Part shown: one piece after another, positions 1 to 13,596 of the stretch
Layout of the letters: every line of letters starts with the position of its first letter
Position numbering within the stretch: the stretch's first letter is position 1
From: Glandiceps talaboti
Taxonomy: Eukaryota; Hemichordata; Enteropneusta; Spengelidae
Length of the DNA: 35,000 nucleotides
Direction of reading: 5' to 3'
Assembly: GCF_964340395.1 (NCBI RefSeq)
Contig: NC_135567.1
Coordinates: forward strand, 10,691,984 to 10,726,983
Made by a program: the position numbers and the translations under genes
Notes under the pieces: model-generated
The model's database searches: none
The model's input: the letters and a program-made list of their open reading frames with translations, nothing else
What the model was told of the DNA's origin: nothing

Positions 1-221
<221 letters not shown>

Positions 222-400
222 TGCGTCTGTTGGTGTGTTGTGATGGTGGGGTTACTCCCAGGTATACGGGTAAGTTATGTACCACCCAAATTGGTCACTT
301 TTCAAGAGAAAATTAATCCCTAAACATGGATCGGCTTGAATGCCATAATCATAGGGTCGATGACATGGGAAACGTGTTCATACTTTGGAAATAACTACAG

Positions 401-465
401 CGGAAATGCCCGAAAACACTCGAAGTAAATCCGAATGTACTCGACGATAAAACTACCTGTTGACG
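401..465 (+). repeat. 65-bp direct repeat, copy 1
   Basis: Begins CGGAAATGCCCGAAAACACT and recurs 170 bp downstream with three substitutions. It has no recognisable coding content. The stretch from 220 to about 1930 shows nothing else supportable beyond a C11 run at 1392-1402 and an isolated AATAAA at 1526-1531. Confidence 0.85.
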
Positions 466-570
466 TAAAAAATCATTCTAGAACACAATACGTAATTAGT
501 ATAGACCAAACAGAAAAAACAGCCGTGGACCAGTCACATAATTATATAGTACTAGTAGCTGAGAGCTGAC

Positions 571-635
571 CGGAAATACCCGAAAACACTCGAAGTAAAT
601 CCGAATGTACTCGACGACAAAACTACTTGTTGACG
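571..635 (+). repeat. 65-bp direct repeat, copy 2
   Basis: Second copy of the 401-465 segment, differing at three positions. The intervening 105 bp are not repeated, so this is a spaced duplication. Confidence 0.85.
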
Positions 636-1938
636 ACAATGTACTGACTTAAATTTAGTGGATATTTATGTTGGCACGCTTTTATTCATGAGTCCAATAT
701 GTATTCAAGTACCCAAAGTCGCCGAACCAATTTCCAAAATAAAAACATTAAAATGATCTCGTTCTTCTGTGTTATTACAAATTTCACGATCACGTAACAA
801 CCAACCAATAAACATATATTTATTTAGTTGGCCTTGATTTGGTATCAGGTAGTGTCCGTATTTCGTGCCTACAGCCAAAACAATAAAATTGTTTTTCTTC
901 TAATATCTGTCAACGACGTAGGTAGTCACGATATTACCGGTAACTAGGTTGCATGTGTACCGAGTTTTTATCACCAGATACCGAGTTTCGTATCACCAGA
1001 ATATCGCTGTGTAGCAATGCTATGTACTGATATCGCATGTCACGATAATTGCCAGATTTGTACATATACCCCAACAACGATAACAACGGATATTTAGAAA
1101 CATTCCCATCCCTTTTCTCTCCTTTTTTGTGCGGGGAATTGCTCCCAGCGATTTTCTGTTAAACAGACACATATACACAATCACACACAATATGCTACAG
1201 AGATCCATTCAGGTTTGGGACTACGTGACAGGGCTATGTAGCACACTCTATATCACGTTGCTGTGGAACTGTCAAGGCTTTCCCAGACAGTTCACAGGCT
1301 ATCCCAGAGTCACCCAGGCCCGGCAATCATAACACTTGCGGGCTCCGTGTGAGTAATCATCCCCGACTTTTCGAGTCATTACTCCAGGAATCCCCCCCCC
1401 CCAATTCACACTCGTCTTGTGAGTGAGACCCGTCTGAGTGATACAGCCTACCCATCGTGTCTGTGGAACACTCACCCTGGGTTTGCGACGGTCACTGTTC
1501 AATCTTAGTTTTGTCAATGTCGTCAAATAAAGTTCTGTTTTTTTTTTGTCATTCAAGGAATTTGTGTTTTCAAAGGATTATTCCATAGCAACGACCTTTT
1601 ACTGTAGTCTCACGGCTTTGTTCAAGTCTCCGTGCCGTTTTCACTCTTATTTGAAGAAACACAAGTGTATTCTCTTGTGTAAAATAGTGACTTGAGTGGG
1701 TGATTGCGATTTAGAAACCGCTATAAACTTGGGAAAAAAGTTAAGGGAATTTTCCTTAAGTTCAAAAACTAAAAATGAATAACAAATTCGAAACATTGGA
1801 AACTGAAAATCTCCCAAAAATCTCTCAAGGGACGGGTGCCAGTCAATATATATGGATGGATGCGTAACATGACTACTTCAGAAAGTCTCCGGATCGTCGC
1901 GTGGTTAAGAAGCGGAACGGGTGTGCTATTTTGACTGC

Positions 1939-1968
1939 GTGATGTGATGTGATGTGATGTGATGTGTC
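1939..1968. repeat. (GATGT)n pentamer tract
   Basis: About five to six copies of TGATG/GATGT. A G17 run follows at 2084-2100. No coding sequence is supported between them. Confidence 0.85.
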
Positions 1969-2434
1969 TACGAGGTGAACGTCACTATGGAAGGATACAT
2001 AATTATGTTGTTTTTTAAAAATAAAATATTGACCCATGTCTCATTTTACTTAGTTATCGAAGTAACAGTACGTGTTTATTAATGGGGGGGGGGGGGGGGG
2101 CTAGGAAGGGCACCTAAAGTTCATCAAGTAGCTTATAGATTAACTGAGTTCAGAGATCAGAGATTAGCTAGCCTAATTAATCCACGGCGTTGATCTGTAA
2201 ATACACTAACTCACGTCGTATATACTGGCAGTATGAAAGCTAATGCAGCCAGCTAAGCTCCATGGCATGCACTCGGTCAGTCTGCTAGCTAAACTGATGT
2301 CAAACGGAACGCTCCTTGGCATATAGTCCATGCGCGTGCGAGATTTAGTTGAACCACAAACGCCGCAAATGTCACAACACCCTCGGTATCATTTCTAGCG
2401 AACGGCCGAACGAACAATGGAACGAACGAAGGAA

Positions 2435-2470
2435 GAATGAATGAATGAATGAATGAACAACAACAACAAC

Positions 2471-2524
<54 letters not shown>
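2435..2524. repeat. (GAAT)n then (ACA)n microsatellite
   Basis: Five GAAT units are followed by about 22 ACA/CAA triplets with one slip. The long antisense frames across it encode only homopolymeric Val/Leu/Cys and are artefacts. Confidence 0.95.
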
Positions 2525-4604
2525 AATTATATCTATTGTTAATCCACAAGTCTTGAAGCTTCTTTGCGACAATGATAAACGCGCCAATTTTTTTGCGACA
2601 GTAGAAAAATACATCGGCTAGTGAGCGAACCGGCGACTGGTAATTCTTAGTGTTATCGCCTCGTTTTGACATCAATAGGACTATTGTGACGTCAGAATTC
2701 AGGTTACCGAGAAGCGATAAAGCACTTCAATAACAATACGCAGTCGGAACTCTTGATTTTTAGCGAGGTCACAAAAAGTTCAAGCATTTATAGTTAACAC
2801 TTGTCGTCAGAATTTAAACAAACAAAACCCTTCATATCGGAGAGTAGATACCTGTCGAATATGTTTTGAAAAATCGGTAAAAGTCGAAAGAGGTAACGAT
2901 CAAAACAATTGACTGCAGTAAGAGTCTAAACTCAGTAAATATATCATGTTTTTGTTTTTGTAACAAATTTCACAATGGCGCATCTAACTTTGTTCATCGC
3001 AATGACTCACTAAGACCTTGAACTTCTGAGATCCACCAGTGAAGAAGATATTGGCAATATGACTACTTCAGAAATTTGAAAGTCACCGGCGTTTGTGTTG
3101 ACTTTTGGCGGGAAAGCGTGAAGGGAGACGACTGTGTGTGTATGACACAACATGAAGTAAAGTTTCACAAGCTGAGTTCATATACGTTTTAGTCAAGTGA
3201 AAATATTTACCAAAAAAAATTGATTTTATGCTTTTCTAGTATAATAGTAACGTCAATACATGCTTTCTATAATATTACAATTGTCTGAACAGTTGATTGC
3301 ATAATAGGGAATTCCTGTACATTTTTGATACGTATAATATATTACGTCATCGGATTGTTTGGAAGTTATATCTTAACACCACTGAGGTTTGAGTTCAGTC
3401 AATTGCAAGTAATGGCTAAGTATGCTTTAAGGCATAATGTGAGTACCAGTAGAATATGCAGCATAAATTATGCATAAATCATGTAAAAAAGTATGCATAA
3501 ATTATGTATAAATTATGCATAAATTATGGATAAAGTCAGCTTGTGTCCCTTTAATATTTCGATTACAAAGATGGCTACAGTATGCAACGTATATACTGTC
3601 TTCATAACTATAACTTAATGTTGTCATTTTGCCTTTAATCCGCCATATTTCTGTTTTATTCCATTTCTCAGTCAACACAGCTATGATGTGTCTGCATGTC
3701 ACTTGTAAGCTTAAGTGGTATAGTTGCCTAGCAACAGTGGATTTTACAGAGCGGTGTATTATCAGTTTGCTATTATACCTATTCACAGTCACCTTAGCGT
3801 GACCCTATTTCTTGTCATGTTTCCCATTACTTTTTCATGACAACTATGGGTCGGTGGGTGGATTTAAAAAAAAAAAGAATTAAAAAAAGTAAAATATCAT
3901 CTTCATGTTTCTCTGCCTTTCCTTAACCTCCTCGCTCACTTTTTTTTATTGGATTCCTGGTAACAAACCCTTTCCCAGCTTTTTCTGCACAATTGACAAA
4001 TAAATGCTCTTTTCGTAAACAAGTGTCGTCGTCGCCACCATGACTGTAGATGACGTCGACAGTCAAAACACTTGCTAATTTTTGATACAGAAAGCGTATT
4101 CGCGGGCGAATTGTTATTACTATTATGTTTTATTTCGGCGCTGAACATTTGGGTTGGTTGAGTAATGAGAAACAGAAAAAAAGGGTCACCGTAACATCAT
4201 TTTTCACTTTGACAATATGCAAATACCGAGCATACCACATTCATAACACGACTGTGCAGTTTCTACAGCATCACTGGATTATCGGCGTCCCACATGTCAC
4301 AGCCAGCAACATATAAATTGAGATTATCACAACATTCAATATACAGTACAGTGACATACTTGTATATCTACAGTGAGCTGACAACTTTAACAGTCTAATG
4401 AATACATTACTCGGTAACTCGTGTATCCTGGTGGGACAATTAGTAGAATTATGGGCAATGTTGTTACACAATAGCTACTTATCTCTCTTCATATCTACCC
4501 TCCATGCCCCCCCCCCCCGCATTACCACCCCTCCACTTTGTCTACTAATACATCACCTTTTTTTATTTACATTTTTGATAATTAGATTTCTTGTCTATCT
4601 GTAA
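2525..4604. other. Gene-poor AT-rich stretch
   Basis: No reading frame longer than about 95 codons and no exon-like segment with paired splice sites was found. Items visible inside are one TTTTGGCGGGAA at 3103-3114, one TGACGTCA at 2687-2694, an imperfect 11-bp AT repeat at 3457-3531, and a C12 run at 4507-4518. Confidence 0.6.
3457..3531. repeat. Imperfect ATTATGCATAA tandem repeat
   Basis: Five or six degenerate copies of ATTATGCATAA, each containing the palindrome ATGCAT, in an otherwise featureless AT-rich block. Confidence 0.7.
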
Positions 4605-4778
<174 letters not shown>

Positions 4779-5230
4779 AAGACGATGCATTCTATACACA
4801 TACAAACACGGACACACCCCCCCCCACAGTGACATATGTTCCTGTTTACTTGTACATATACTTGAAGTACTAAACGGAAATAGAACCGATGACGTCACCA
4901 ACACAAGAAAACAACTCATTAAAAATTATGTCCTTCACATACACGTCCAGACTGACGTACTTAAAAAAAACCAATTAAATCTATATTAATTATGAATTAT
5001 GATATAAACAATATACCCACAATCGTCTACACTATCACCGTATTGATATAGTTACGCATACTAACATAAATATGGATTATTTAATCAAAACGTCAATTTG
5101 GCAATTTTTTCTACCAACCGGATCAGTTGTAGGTACACATTTAACAACGACTCGTTGATAAAAATAATTTATGCTATTTTAGTCTAAAATGATGTTGAGA
5201 CGTGTTAAAATTTTATGGAAATGCGAGGCT

Positions 5231-5275
5231 TGTTTTGTTTTGTTTTGTTTTGTTTTGTTTTGTTTTGTTTTGTTT
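5231..5275. repeat. (TTTTG)n microsatellite
   Basis: About nine uninterrupted TTTTG units. Confidence 0.96.
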
Positions 5276-5396
5276 ATGTTACCGTTATGACTGATTTTGA
5301 TTGACTTTGACTGTACAAGCACTTCCGTGAGTAGTAAGTCCATTTTGTCGAAGCGTAATAATACGGATTTACTAAAATCTTTGCAAAAAGACAAAA

Positions 5397-5760
5397 TTTT
5401 TGAACGACTACTTTTGGAGGAAATTAGTTCAAGCGCTTTCGGGAGAGCTATTTTCATTAGTTTGTCAAGTACAGTTTATCACGTGTTCAAGAAAGATGGA
5501 CGCCAATTATAGTTCAGATGAGAGATAGGCTAACAACTTAGCAGAGAAATAAAACAATTTTGAACGATTATCTTTGGCGGGAATTAGCCTATGTCAAGTT
5601 CAAGTGCTTTACGGTGAGTATTGTGTTCAGTTTATAAAAGTCTTGTAATAGTTAGCTGATCAATAAACAGTCCCAAATACAAATGTAAAGTTCAGATGTT
5701 CGAAAAACATGAAATTTTGAATGATTTATTTGGGCGAGAATTAGTACAATAACTTTAGTG
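5397..5760 (+). repeat. Decayed tandem repeat, about 160-bp unit, three copies
   Basis: Units start near 5397, 5559 and 5715. Each opens with TTTTGAA(C/T)GA, then a version of TTTGGCGGGAATTAG, then (in the first two) CAAG(C/T)GCTTT. Identity between units is modest, so this is an old tandem array rather than a live satellite. A 71-codon frame at 5297-5512 overlaps the first unit but has no domain or splice support. Confidence 0.6.
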
Positions 5761-5815
5761 AGTATATGTTGATGTGATAGAAAGTTATAGATAACAATTG
5801 TATATTCTTAACCAA

Positions 5816-5973
5816 TTTTGGCGGGAACGCCATATAGTCTGCGTTTGTCATATTCAAATAGTAAATTCAAACTTATGATGTAACTAGTCAAATTGTTTTT
5901 TACAATTTCGGTTCAAAATAATTCCGACATATTTTGGCGCGAGATTAATTTTGTCGACATGTTTTGGCGGGAA
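5816..5973 (+). promoter_or_regulatory. Cluster of E2F-consensus-like sites
   Basis: TTTTGGCGGGAA occurs exactly at 5816-5827 and 5962-5973, with TTTTGGCGCGA at 5932-5942. TTTGGCGGGAA also occurs at 5573-5583. These match the known E2F/DP consensus TTTSSCGC. No gene start is seen nearby, so regulatory use is inference; some copies arise from the adjacent tandem repeat. Confidence 0.3.
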
Positions 5974-6211
5974 ATGGATTTTGAGTTAAATATTAAAATA
6001 AGTATATGTATTGGTGACCTCGTTCGTGATACTTCTTTGGTTCAACGACTTTCGTCTGTCAAGGCAACTTGGCGGATTTCTTGTCACGTTCGTAATATAT
6101 GAAATGACAATATACATCAAGGTTTAGGCGGGTGTCTTTTTTTATTTTATGACTTTCGTGGTTTCCGTTTGTAAAAGTGACGAGGTTATTTTCATAAGGA
6201 TGTTTAAGTAG

Positions 6212-6812
6212 TGTCACGGATGACAGAATACAACTTTTTAATATTCGCTAAGTTTTGATGTTTTGCGAGGTCACCATGAACTCTCAGCTGTCATGAATTA
6301 ATACTTAGAACAAATGTTTGCATTGCGCGAATAGTATTCTTCTAAGATGACAACTTTAAGTTATTATAAGATCAACAGTGTCAAATAATGACTGATTACA
6401 GACAGTTGGAAGAACAATGACGTGATCACATTGTTTAGCTAGTTTTCATATTTGTCAATATCATTTGCATTGAATTAAGGCGACGGCAATACTTCCGTTT
6501 TAGTCATTTATGGTGCTGATTACTTTATCACCCAATCATTTGAGTATTGTATATTTTATGTTTATAATGGAATAATAAAAGGATGGATTCAGTCTTTGGG
6601 AAGAGACGGTCCGAGGTCAGGAGCTTCGATCTGCTCCGTGGCCACTTCTAAATGATCCAGGTTAACCATGAACATTAATTGTGTGTAGTCTGAGCTAATT
6701 CCCTAAAGGTCGACGTCCAAGTCGATCCCGAGTACAGAGTGGAGAGTGGAGAGAGAGAGTAACATGGAGGGGGTTACCTTAACAGAAGAGGTTACCCCCA
6801 TAATTTGTTACA
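6212..6812 (+). repeat. 5' LTR
   Basis: 601 bp, TGT...ACA termini. It contains the AT-rich TATA-like segment TGTATATTTTATG at 6547-6559 and an AATAAA at 6574-6579, consistent with a U3-R-U5 organisation. Promoter function is inferred. Confidence 0.93.
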
Positions 6813-6838
6813 TTGGTGGAAAAACCGGCCTTGGACTA
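6813..6838 (+). other. Candidate primer binding site
   Basis: Directly after the 5' LTR comes TTGGTGGAAAAACCGG. A TGG one base past the LTR is the expected complement of a tRNA CCA end. Which tRNA could prime is not assigned. Confidence 0.5.
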
Positions 6839-8358
6839 GAAGGACCATTGTGTGCGTAATGAGACAAATTTAAACCTTATGAAGAATAATTGACAACCTT
6901 TGAGAAGAAGAAAAAACAACGCCAGTGGGTAAGTGAGAAATCGATGACTCGATAACTTTTCGAAAGGAAACTTTTAATGATTATGATACAATGGTGGGAA
7001 TTCAACTCGAACTAGAACTCGTAAATATTGCAGTGACGGACTAAGACATCTCAGAAGGCGGAATTGTGTTTCAAAACGTGGAGTTGTGAATAAACAGACA
7101 GCGATAGAGACTTTGACAAACGTAGCAGTGAAACCTTCAACGGGGACCGAACAGCTGACAGGCGATTGGAGATATCGCGTATCGGACGCTGATGCAGACC
7201 GAAGCAGTTCGCATGTGAACTACATACTTAAGACTTTTGAAGGACAAACAACTCATTAATCATACGGTAGTAGAGATTTGCTAAAGACTGGCATTATTTT
7301 ATTCCTCGAATTCATTTCTATTCATGATCAGCAATTTTTTACTGTGTGTACAGAGAAATGTGTAAGAAATAAAAATTGTATGCTCGATTTAGTTTGACGA
7401 TGAACACTTTTTGAAATCTATTTACTTATCACAACCATTTCAGTGATGCTGTTTTACATCTCAACGGTCGCGTACAAGCAGGAAGAATATTATTGATTTT
7501 TCTATGGAGAAAATTTTAGTTTTAATAAGAATATGTATTGAAGTATGGAGTATTGGAAACTCCGAAGTTTTATTGACTCTGAGTTGTAGTGAGCCGAAAC
7601 GCTACAGATAAATGCGTTGCTCACAAGTTGAGTCTGATTTTGTGATTTAAAGTTCCTACAGTAAAGAAAGGAACCATGTTGATATAGTATTTTATTGAAT
7701 CTGCAGTACAAGATAACTATTTGAATTTAAATTTGAGTGTAAAACAGAGATCCGACCGAAATGAGCTGTATTATTGTCTATGCAAAATTTCCTTTCAAAT
7801 TCCACAAGAATTTCTGAAATTCCTCAGATGCTAAAAACCCGCATGATAACTGCTAGTCCAACTTTTTTCAATCGTAAACGACGTAAAGTTGTCGTTTTTT
7901 CACAAAAAAGAATGACACCACTTGTTTAATGAAATGATCATTCATTTCATGATTTTGAGTTGTCATTGAAGAGTACCTGTATGATAGATTTTACAAGTCA
8001 AAATTCAAAAGGGGTTCATTTTTATCTGGGTAAAAGATAGGCACGGCTGTGTGAGTGATTGTATAGTCTGATCAGACGCTGTATGATTGAGGAGCTGTAT
8101 AATAGAGGACTTTAAAGGTACTTCTTAAATAACCACTCGCATTATCGTCAATGTTGGAAAAGATAATTCCTGCAATTCCGATCTTTGAAAGTAAACTGAA
8201 TATCTCGAAATCAGACTGCTGTTCAAGAAATGAGCACACACCCATACTATTCCAAGTTTAATTTCTTTAATTGTTTGTACTTTTCTCCTTTTCTATCGAT
8301 TTACAAAATCACAAAAAGTGTTTCATTTATGAAAGGCAATTATTTTGAATATTTTAAT

Positions 8359-8396
8359 GTGTGGCGGGGACGCCACACTTTGGGAAAAGGTGATAG
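8359..8396 (+). promoter_or_regulatory. Hairpin plus polypurine tract before 3' LTR
   Basis: 8359-8378 forms a perfect 8-bp stem (GTGTGGCG / CGCCACAC) with loop GGGA. It is followed by GGGAAAAGGTGATAG (8382-8396), a plausible polypurine tract for plus-strand priming, abutting the LTR at 8397. Confidence 0.6.
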
Positions 8397-8995
8397 TGTC
8401 ACGGATGACAGAATACAACTTTTTAATATTCGCTAAGTTTTGATGTTTTGCGAGGTCACCATGAACTCTCAGCTGTCATGAATTAATACTTAGAACAAAT
8501 GTTTGCATTGCGCGAATAGTATTCTTCTAAGATGACAACTTTAAGTTATTATAAGATCAACAGTGTCAAATAATGACTGATTACAGACAGTTGGAAGAAC
8601 AATGACGTGATCACATTGTTTAGCTAGTTTTCATATTTGTCAATATCATTTGCATTGAATTAAGGCGACGGCAATACTTCCGTTTTAGTCATTTATGGTG
8701 CTGATTACTTTATCACCCAATCATTTGAGTATTGTATATTTTATGTTTATAATGGAATAATAAAAGGATGGATTCAGTCTTTGGGAAGAGACGGTCCGAG
8801 GTCAGGAGCTTCGATCTGCTCCGTGGCCACTTCTAAATGATCCAGGTTAACCATGAACATTAATTGTGTGTAGTCTGAGCTAATTCCCTAAAGGTCGACG
8901 TCCAAGTCGATCCCGAGTACAGAGTGGAGAGTGGAGAGAGAGAGTAACATGGAGGGGGTTACCTTAACAGAAGAGGTTACCCCCTATTTGTTACA
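8397..8995 (+). repeat. 3' LTR
   Basis: 599 bp, collinear with 6212-6812 at an offset of 2185 bp and read as identical except for two bases missing just before the terminal ATTTGTTACA. Confidence 0.93.
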
Positions 8996-8999
8996 GTAG

Positions 9000-10206
9000 T
9001 ACGCAATTGTAACAACCACTTAAACGTGCCATGGACTTCCATTAAACTTAATGATACGTCGTCTGCCGCTTTTACCGAGCAACGTTCACTAAAAGGTGAA
9101 ATAACTAACGTGAACCGCAACATAAAATTAACCAAATAATTTGATTATAAATAAGACCGCCTGTACTGCTGATGCTGTGACCTTCACATCGTTCCATCTT
9201 GGGCGTACGTACCAGTTTCCCGTGCAGACTATTTATTTTTTTAATTTCTTAAACAGAATTATAAATCTTACCCCTTTTGATCGAAATTTTAGTACCAATG
9301 AACAAATAAGATCTATTACTAAATTCGAAGTCTAAAATAAAACGAGAACGCACAAAAATTTCAAAAGTCAAAAGAAGAATTTTGTGTAAATAATTTACGT
9401 GAACATTTTGTCTCCGTTCTAGAATCGTGTGCAAACTTACTCCAATTTCTGACTAATATTATACCTCTTGCCCCTATTTGACCAACATTTTGACATCAAT
9501 ATATAAACAAGAAAAAGTTCTACATTCGCAGTATGAAATTTAAAAAAAATGCAAAATTTTAGTCAAAATAGGATTTTTTTGTAAATATTTTTAGGTGGGT
9601 GTTGCAAATGTCACGACGCATGTTGTTTTGATTTTGTTGTTCAACGCTAAGTAGAAGGTGAAGGGTGGCATGTATTGTGTACTACACACACCTATTAAGC
9701 GAGTGAATGATTCAACGTGCTAGAATCGTTAACTCCAGTGTGAGTGTTAAACGTAAGCCATCCATCACGCTTAAGTAGTAAACTATAGACGGTATTTGTT
9801 ACTGAAAATGTGAATTCAGCCCCAGAGCTTATGGTTTAGTACTGTAGTGGTATACACACTTCTTCTAATTTACATATCATTCATGACGTAGCCTCCGAGT
9901 TTGCCTCGGGGGTTTATAATTGGTCCCATACCTATGGTTAATGACTAGGTAGGCTCGCATGGACCACTTTGAGTTGTCAACTTCAATAAGAGAAAACGTA
10001 GGTTTGTAAATCATGACGCTTTCCTCCTGTGGATTCGACTCGTTGAGTAATCAAAGCTATGTAAAATCTGTAGTCTGAAATATTCATAGTGGCGTTGCCC
10101 AGGGTTTCTTTAAACTGTAATTTCTTAATTGCTATACTGTTTTGTAACTTTCACAACTTTCTCCTTTTACCATTTCTATCTACCCCACATATGTTTCTCT
10201 CTGCCT
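9000..10206. other. Gene-free stretch
   Basis: No coding region is supported; the longest frames are about 64 codons. The one local structure seen is a small G+C-rich hairpin at 9891-9911 (CCTCCGAG loop CTCGGGGG). Confidence 0.55.
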
Positions 10207-11341
<1,135 letters not shown>

Positions 11342-11371
<30 letters not shown>

Positions 11372-11387
11372 TGTATGTATGTATGTA

Positions 11388-11434
<47 letters not shown>

Positions 11435-11435
11435 A

Positions 11436-11486
<51 letters not shown>

Positions 11487-11508
11487 ATGTATGTATGTAT
11501 GTATGTAT
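11342..11508. repeat. Compound (ATGT)n/(GT)n microsatellite
   Basis: ATGT, then GT, a short ATGT island, GT again, and ATGT. The same tetranucleotide forms the much larger tract at 18983-19804. Confidence 0.96.
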
Positions 11509-11901
11509 TTCAGCTAAAATACAAAATTAACACCAAACCCTCCACCCAAAATAACAATATATACATACATTAAAACTAGTATACGAAAAAATCAGTACCA
11601 TGACAAGAGTTACTTACTGAGAATTCAAAACAATTTTTTCACCTAAAGTATGGCCCTTGCATTTATCCTTTTTTTTGGTACCCAACATTATGGGTACATA
11701 AATTGCAATTCTGGATTTCTATTGAGAGCAGGTGTACCACTGGCTAGTATTATGATTTCGTGTTTAAATTCAGAGTTTTGGAAATCTTTGATATACGATA
11801 TTTTCGACACAAATGAAAATTTACAGCCAAAATCATACAATGAAATATATGTTTTTCAAATAAAGAATCATTGTCCATTTTTTTTAATTCGGTGAGGAAA
11901 A

Positions 11902-13164
11902 TTAATTGAATACGTCATCTAATTCCACAGATCGGATATTTGGATCGAGGTATTTTGGGATTCGGAGATATCTACACTGGTCGAGATCTTTAGTAATAGT
12001 TTGTTTGACTTGTGTTACTATACTGTCAAGTTCAAGTCCATCGCAAATATGAACACCCCGACTAATTCGACGTTCACGGTGGAAAGATGGCGCTTGTGAC
12101 GGGTCGGCTGAAATCTTTCGGTACCTGGCCATGACAAGTCGTTGGTTTTCTGCCCGTTGTTGCAACATTGAGATTGGCGCGGCGTAAGCTGAAACGCGCC
12201 GGCGTCGTGGAGTGTTCGTCAATGATGCATGGCTTTCGGTTGGTGAGTTGCTCCGCGGGGTCGACTTTTGCGTACGTATGGCGTTTTTAGGCGAGGAAAT
12301 TCCATGACAAGGTTCGTACGACGTTGAGCCTCGTGGTGATGATGACATCGATGAAGGCGGGGAACCAACCGGGCTGTCAACGCTGTAAGATTTTGACAGT
12401 AGCCCCGATGAATTCTTTCGTCTCGTAGTAATGCTGCTAATCCCGCTATCACTACTTGATGTTGAAAGCTTTCGAGTAGTGGGCGAATTTGCTAGCCGCT
12501 GTAAATCTTCTGACTTCGGTTGCCTACCTACCCCTGGAGAAATCTCCGGCCTATTTTTCGACAACATGTCAACATTTGGAGGAGAATTTGACGTTATCGG
12601 TTTCTTCCGACTTCTGGTGATGGACGGAGAACTGACCGGGCTCCCCGCAGGAGATTTAGTAACATCGATGAGTTCTTTATCACTCACCATTTTAACAAAC
12701 GACTTCTTACGCCTCATAACTTTCAACGACGAGGAATCCACAGGTGGTATTTCAGGTTTCGGACGGGATAATTCATCAAGTCTACGCCGGGAAAGTTTTC
12801 TTTCCTTCGGAATATCCAAGTTGCATGTCGCACCGATATCGAAAATTTCAGTTGCTAATACCTCACCATTTTTCATTTTATGTAATGTTGGGTGCGAAGT
12901 TCCACTCCCTTGTAAAACCATACCGCTAGCACTCGTATTCGATTTCCCCATTTCTTGAAACATTTGTACGAGGTCACAGCTTTCTTTGTCGCTACTCTGT
13001 TTTAGTTTCTTCAACCGCAAATCTCGTTCTTTTTCCAGACAATGAATTTCGTGGTTAAGTTTCGTAGTTTCGCGTCTGAGCCTGCCATTTTTAACGGCAG
13101 TCACCTCACCGTGCACTCCTAACTTGGTCGGCGACACGCGTTGCTCCCTTGCAGCTTTCTGCAT
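11902..13164 (-). CDS. Intronless gene for a Ser/Pro-rich phosphoprotein-like protein, 420 aa, family unknown
   Basis: Complete frame from ATG (13162-13164) to stop, with in-frame TGA codons just upstream and A at -3, so the start is well bounded. Residues 22-56 are a charged, leucine-spaced segment likely to form a short coiled coil (L29, L36, I40, L43, L49, L52). Residues 120-320 are low-complexity, basic and rich in SP/TP sites. DSGISS at 239-244 matches the beta-TrCP degron DSGxxS. RRVS (322-325) and RRIS (365-368) resemble PKA-type sites. The last 100 residues are less repetitive and end DLDQCRYLRIPKYLDPNI plus an acidic tail, and are probably the conserved part. There is no signal peptide or membrane segment, so it is likely intracellular. 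I do not recognise the family. A phosphorylation-controlled adaptor is inference. Confidence 0.8.
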   Translation of the reverse strand: MQKAAREQRVSPTKLGVHGEVTAVKNGRLRRETTKLNHEIHCLEKERDLRLKKLKQSSDKESCDLVQMFQEMGKSNTSASGMVLQGSGTSHPTLHKMKNGEVLATEIFDIGATCNLDIPKERKLSRRRLDELSRPKPEIPPVDSSSLKVMRRKKSFVKMVSDKELIDVTKSPAGSPVSSPSITRSRKKPITSNSPPNVDMLSKNRPEISPGVGRQPKSEDLQRLANSPTTRKLSTSSSDSGISSITTRRKNSSGLLSKSYSVDSPVGSPPSSMSSSPRGSTSYEPCHGISSPKNAIRTQKSTPRSNSPTESHASLTNTPRRRRVSAYAAPISMLQQRAENQRLVMARYRKISADPSQAPSFHRERRISRGVHICDGLELDSIVTQVKQTITKDLDQCRYLRIPKYLDPNIRSVELDDVFN

Positions 13165-13596
13165 GATGTCGTTTGCAAATCACAATCAATTATCGTAGAG
13201 TTGCTGAATCCGATTAAAAATGGCAATTTTAATCGTTGCCAGGCTGTGTATATTGTAAATAGTATGGCAAAATGTTGCCAGTTTCAAAGTAATTGGAACT
13301 CAACCTTCAACGTCCCAAGCTGAGTTGACGACAACCTGAATTTAACGCGCCAAAATGATTATCGTCTGCGAGTGAACTTGAAAGAAACTACCTGAGACAA
13401 TATCAATGTTCTTCTCTACAATTCTGGGGTGCATGGAATTGTTCCTCGTGTCCCCACAACGTCGTCGAGGTGTAAGTAACAAAATTCTGCCCCAAACAGA
13501 GGTTCTTAGGTACGTAATCAGGTAGCAGCGTATACATGAAGTGCTTCCGAGTCGGTTCTTCTACACACACTACTACTTCTACACTGCAAAGCTTCC

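Larger units (their letters stand above)
6208..8999 (+). mobile_element. Complete non-autonomous LTR retrotransposon (TRIM/LARD-like)
   Basis: Two direct LTRs (6212-6812 and 8397-8995) begin TGTCACGG and end TTGTTACA. They flank a 1584-bp interior and are bounded by the 4-bp target duplication GTAG (6208-6211 and 8996-8999). The LTRs differ only by two missing bases near their 3' end, so insertion was recent. The interior has no frame above about 70 codons and no gag, protease, RT or integrase, so transposition must have depended on another element's enzymes. The TG...CA ends and short target duplication suit a Gypsy-type parent, but class is inferred. Orientation is set by the purine-rich tract before the downstream LTR. 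Confidence 0.93.

Noticed and set aside
1129-1560. Possible solo LTR or transcript 3' end (AATAAAGTTCTG then T-run)
   Set aside because: No matching second copy, no clear TG...CA ends and no target duplication could be found.
12431-12958. 175-codon plus-strand frame inside the 420-aa gene
   Set aside because: Shadow of the minus-strand gene, which has the longer complete frame and Ser/Pro-rich phosphoprotein composition.
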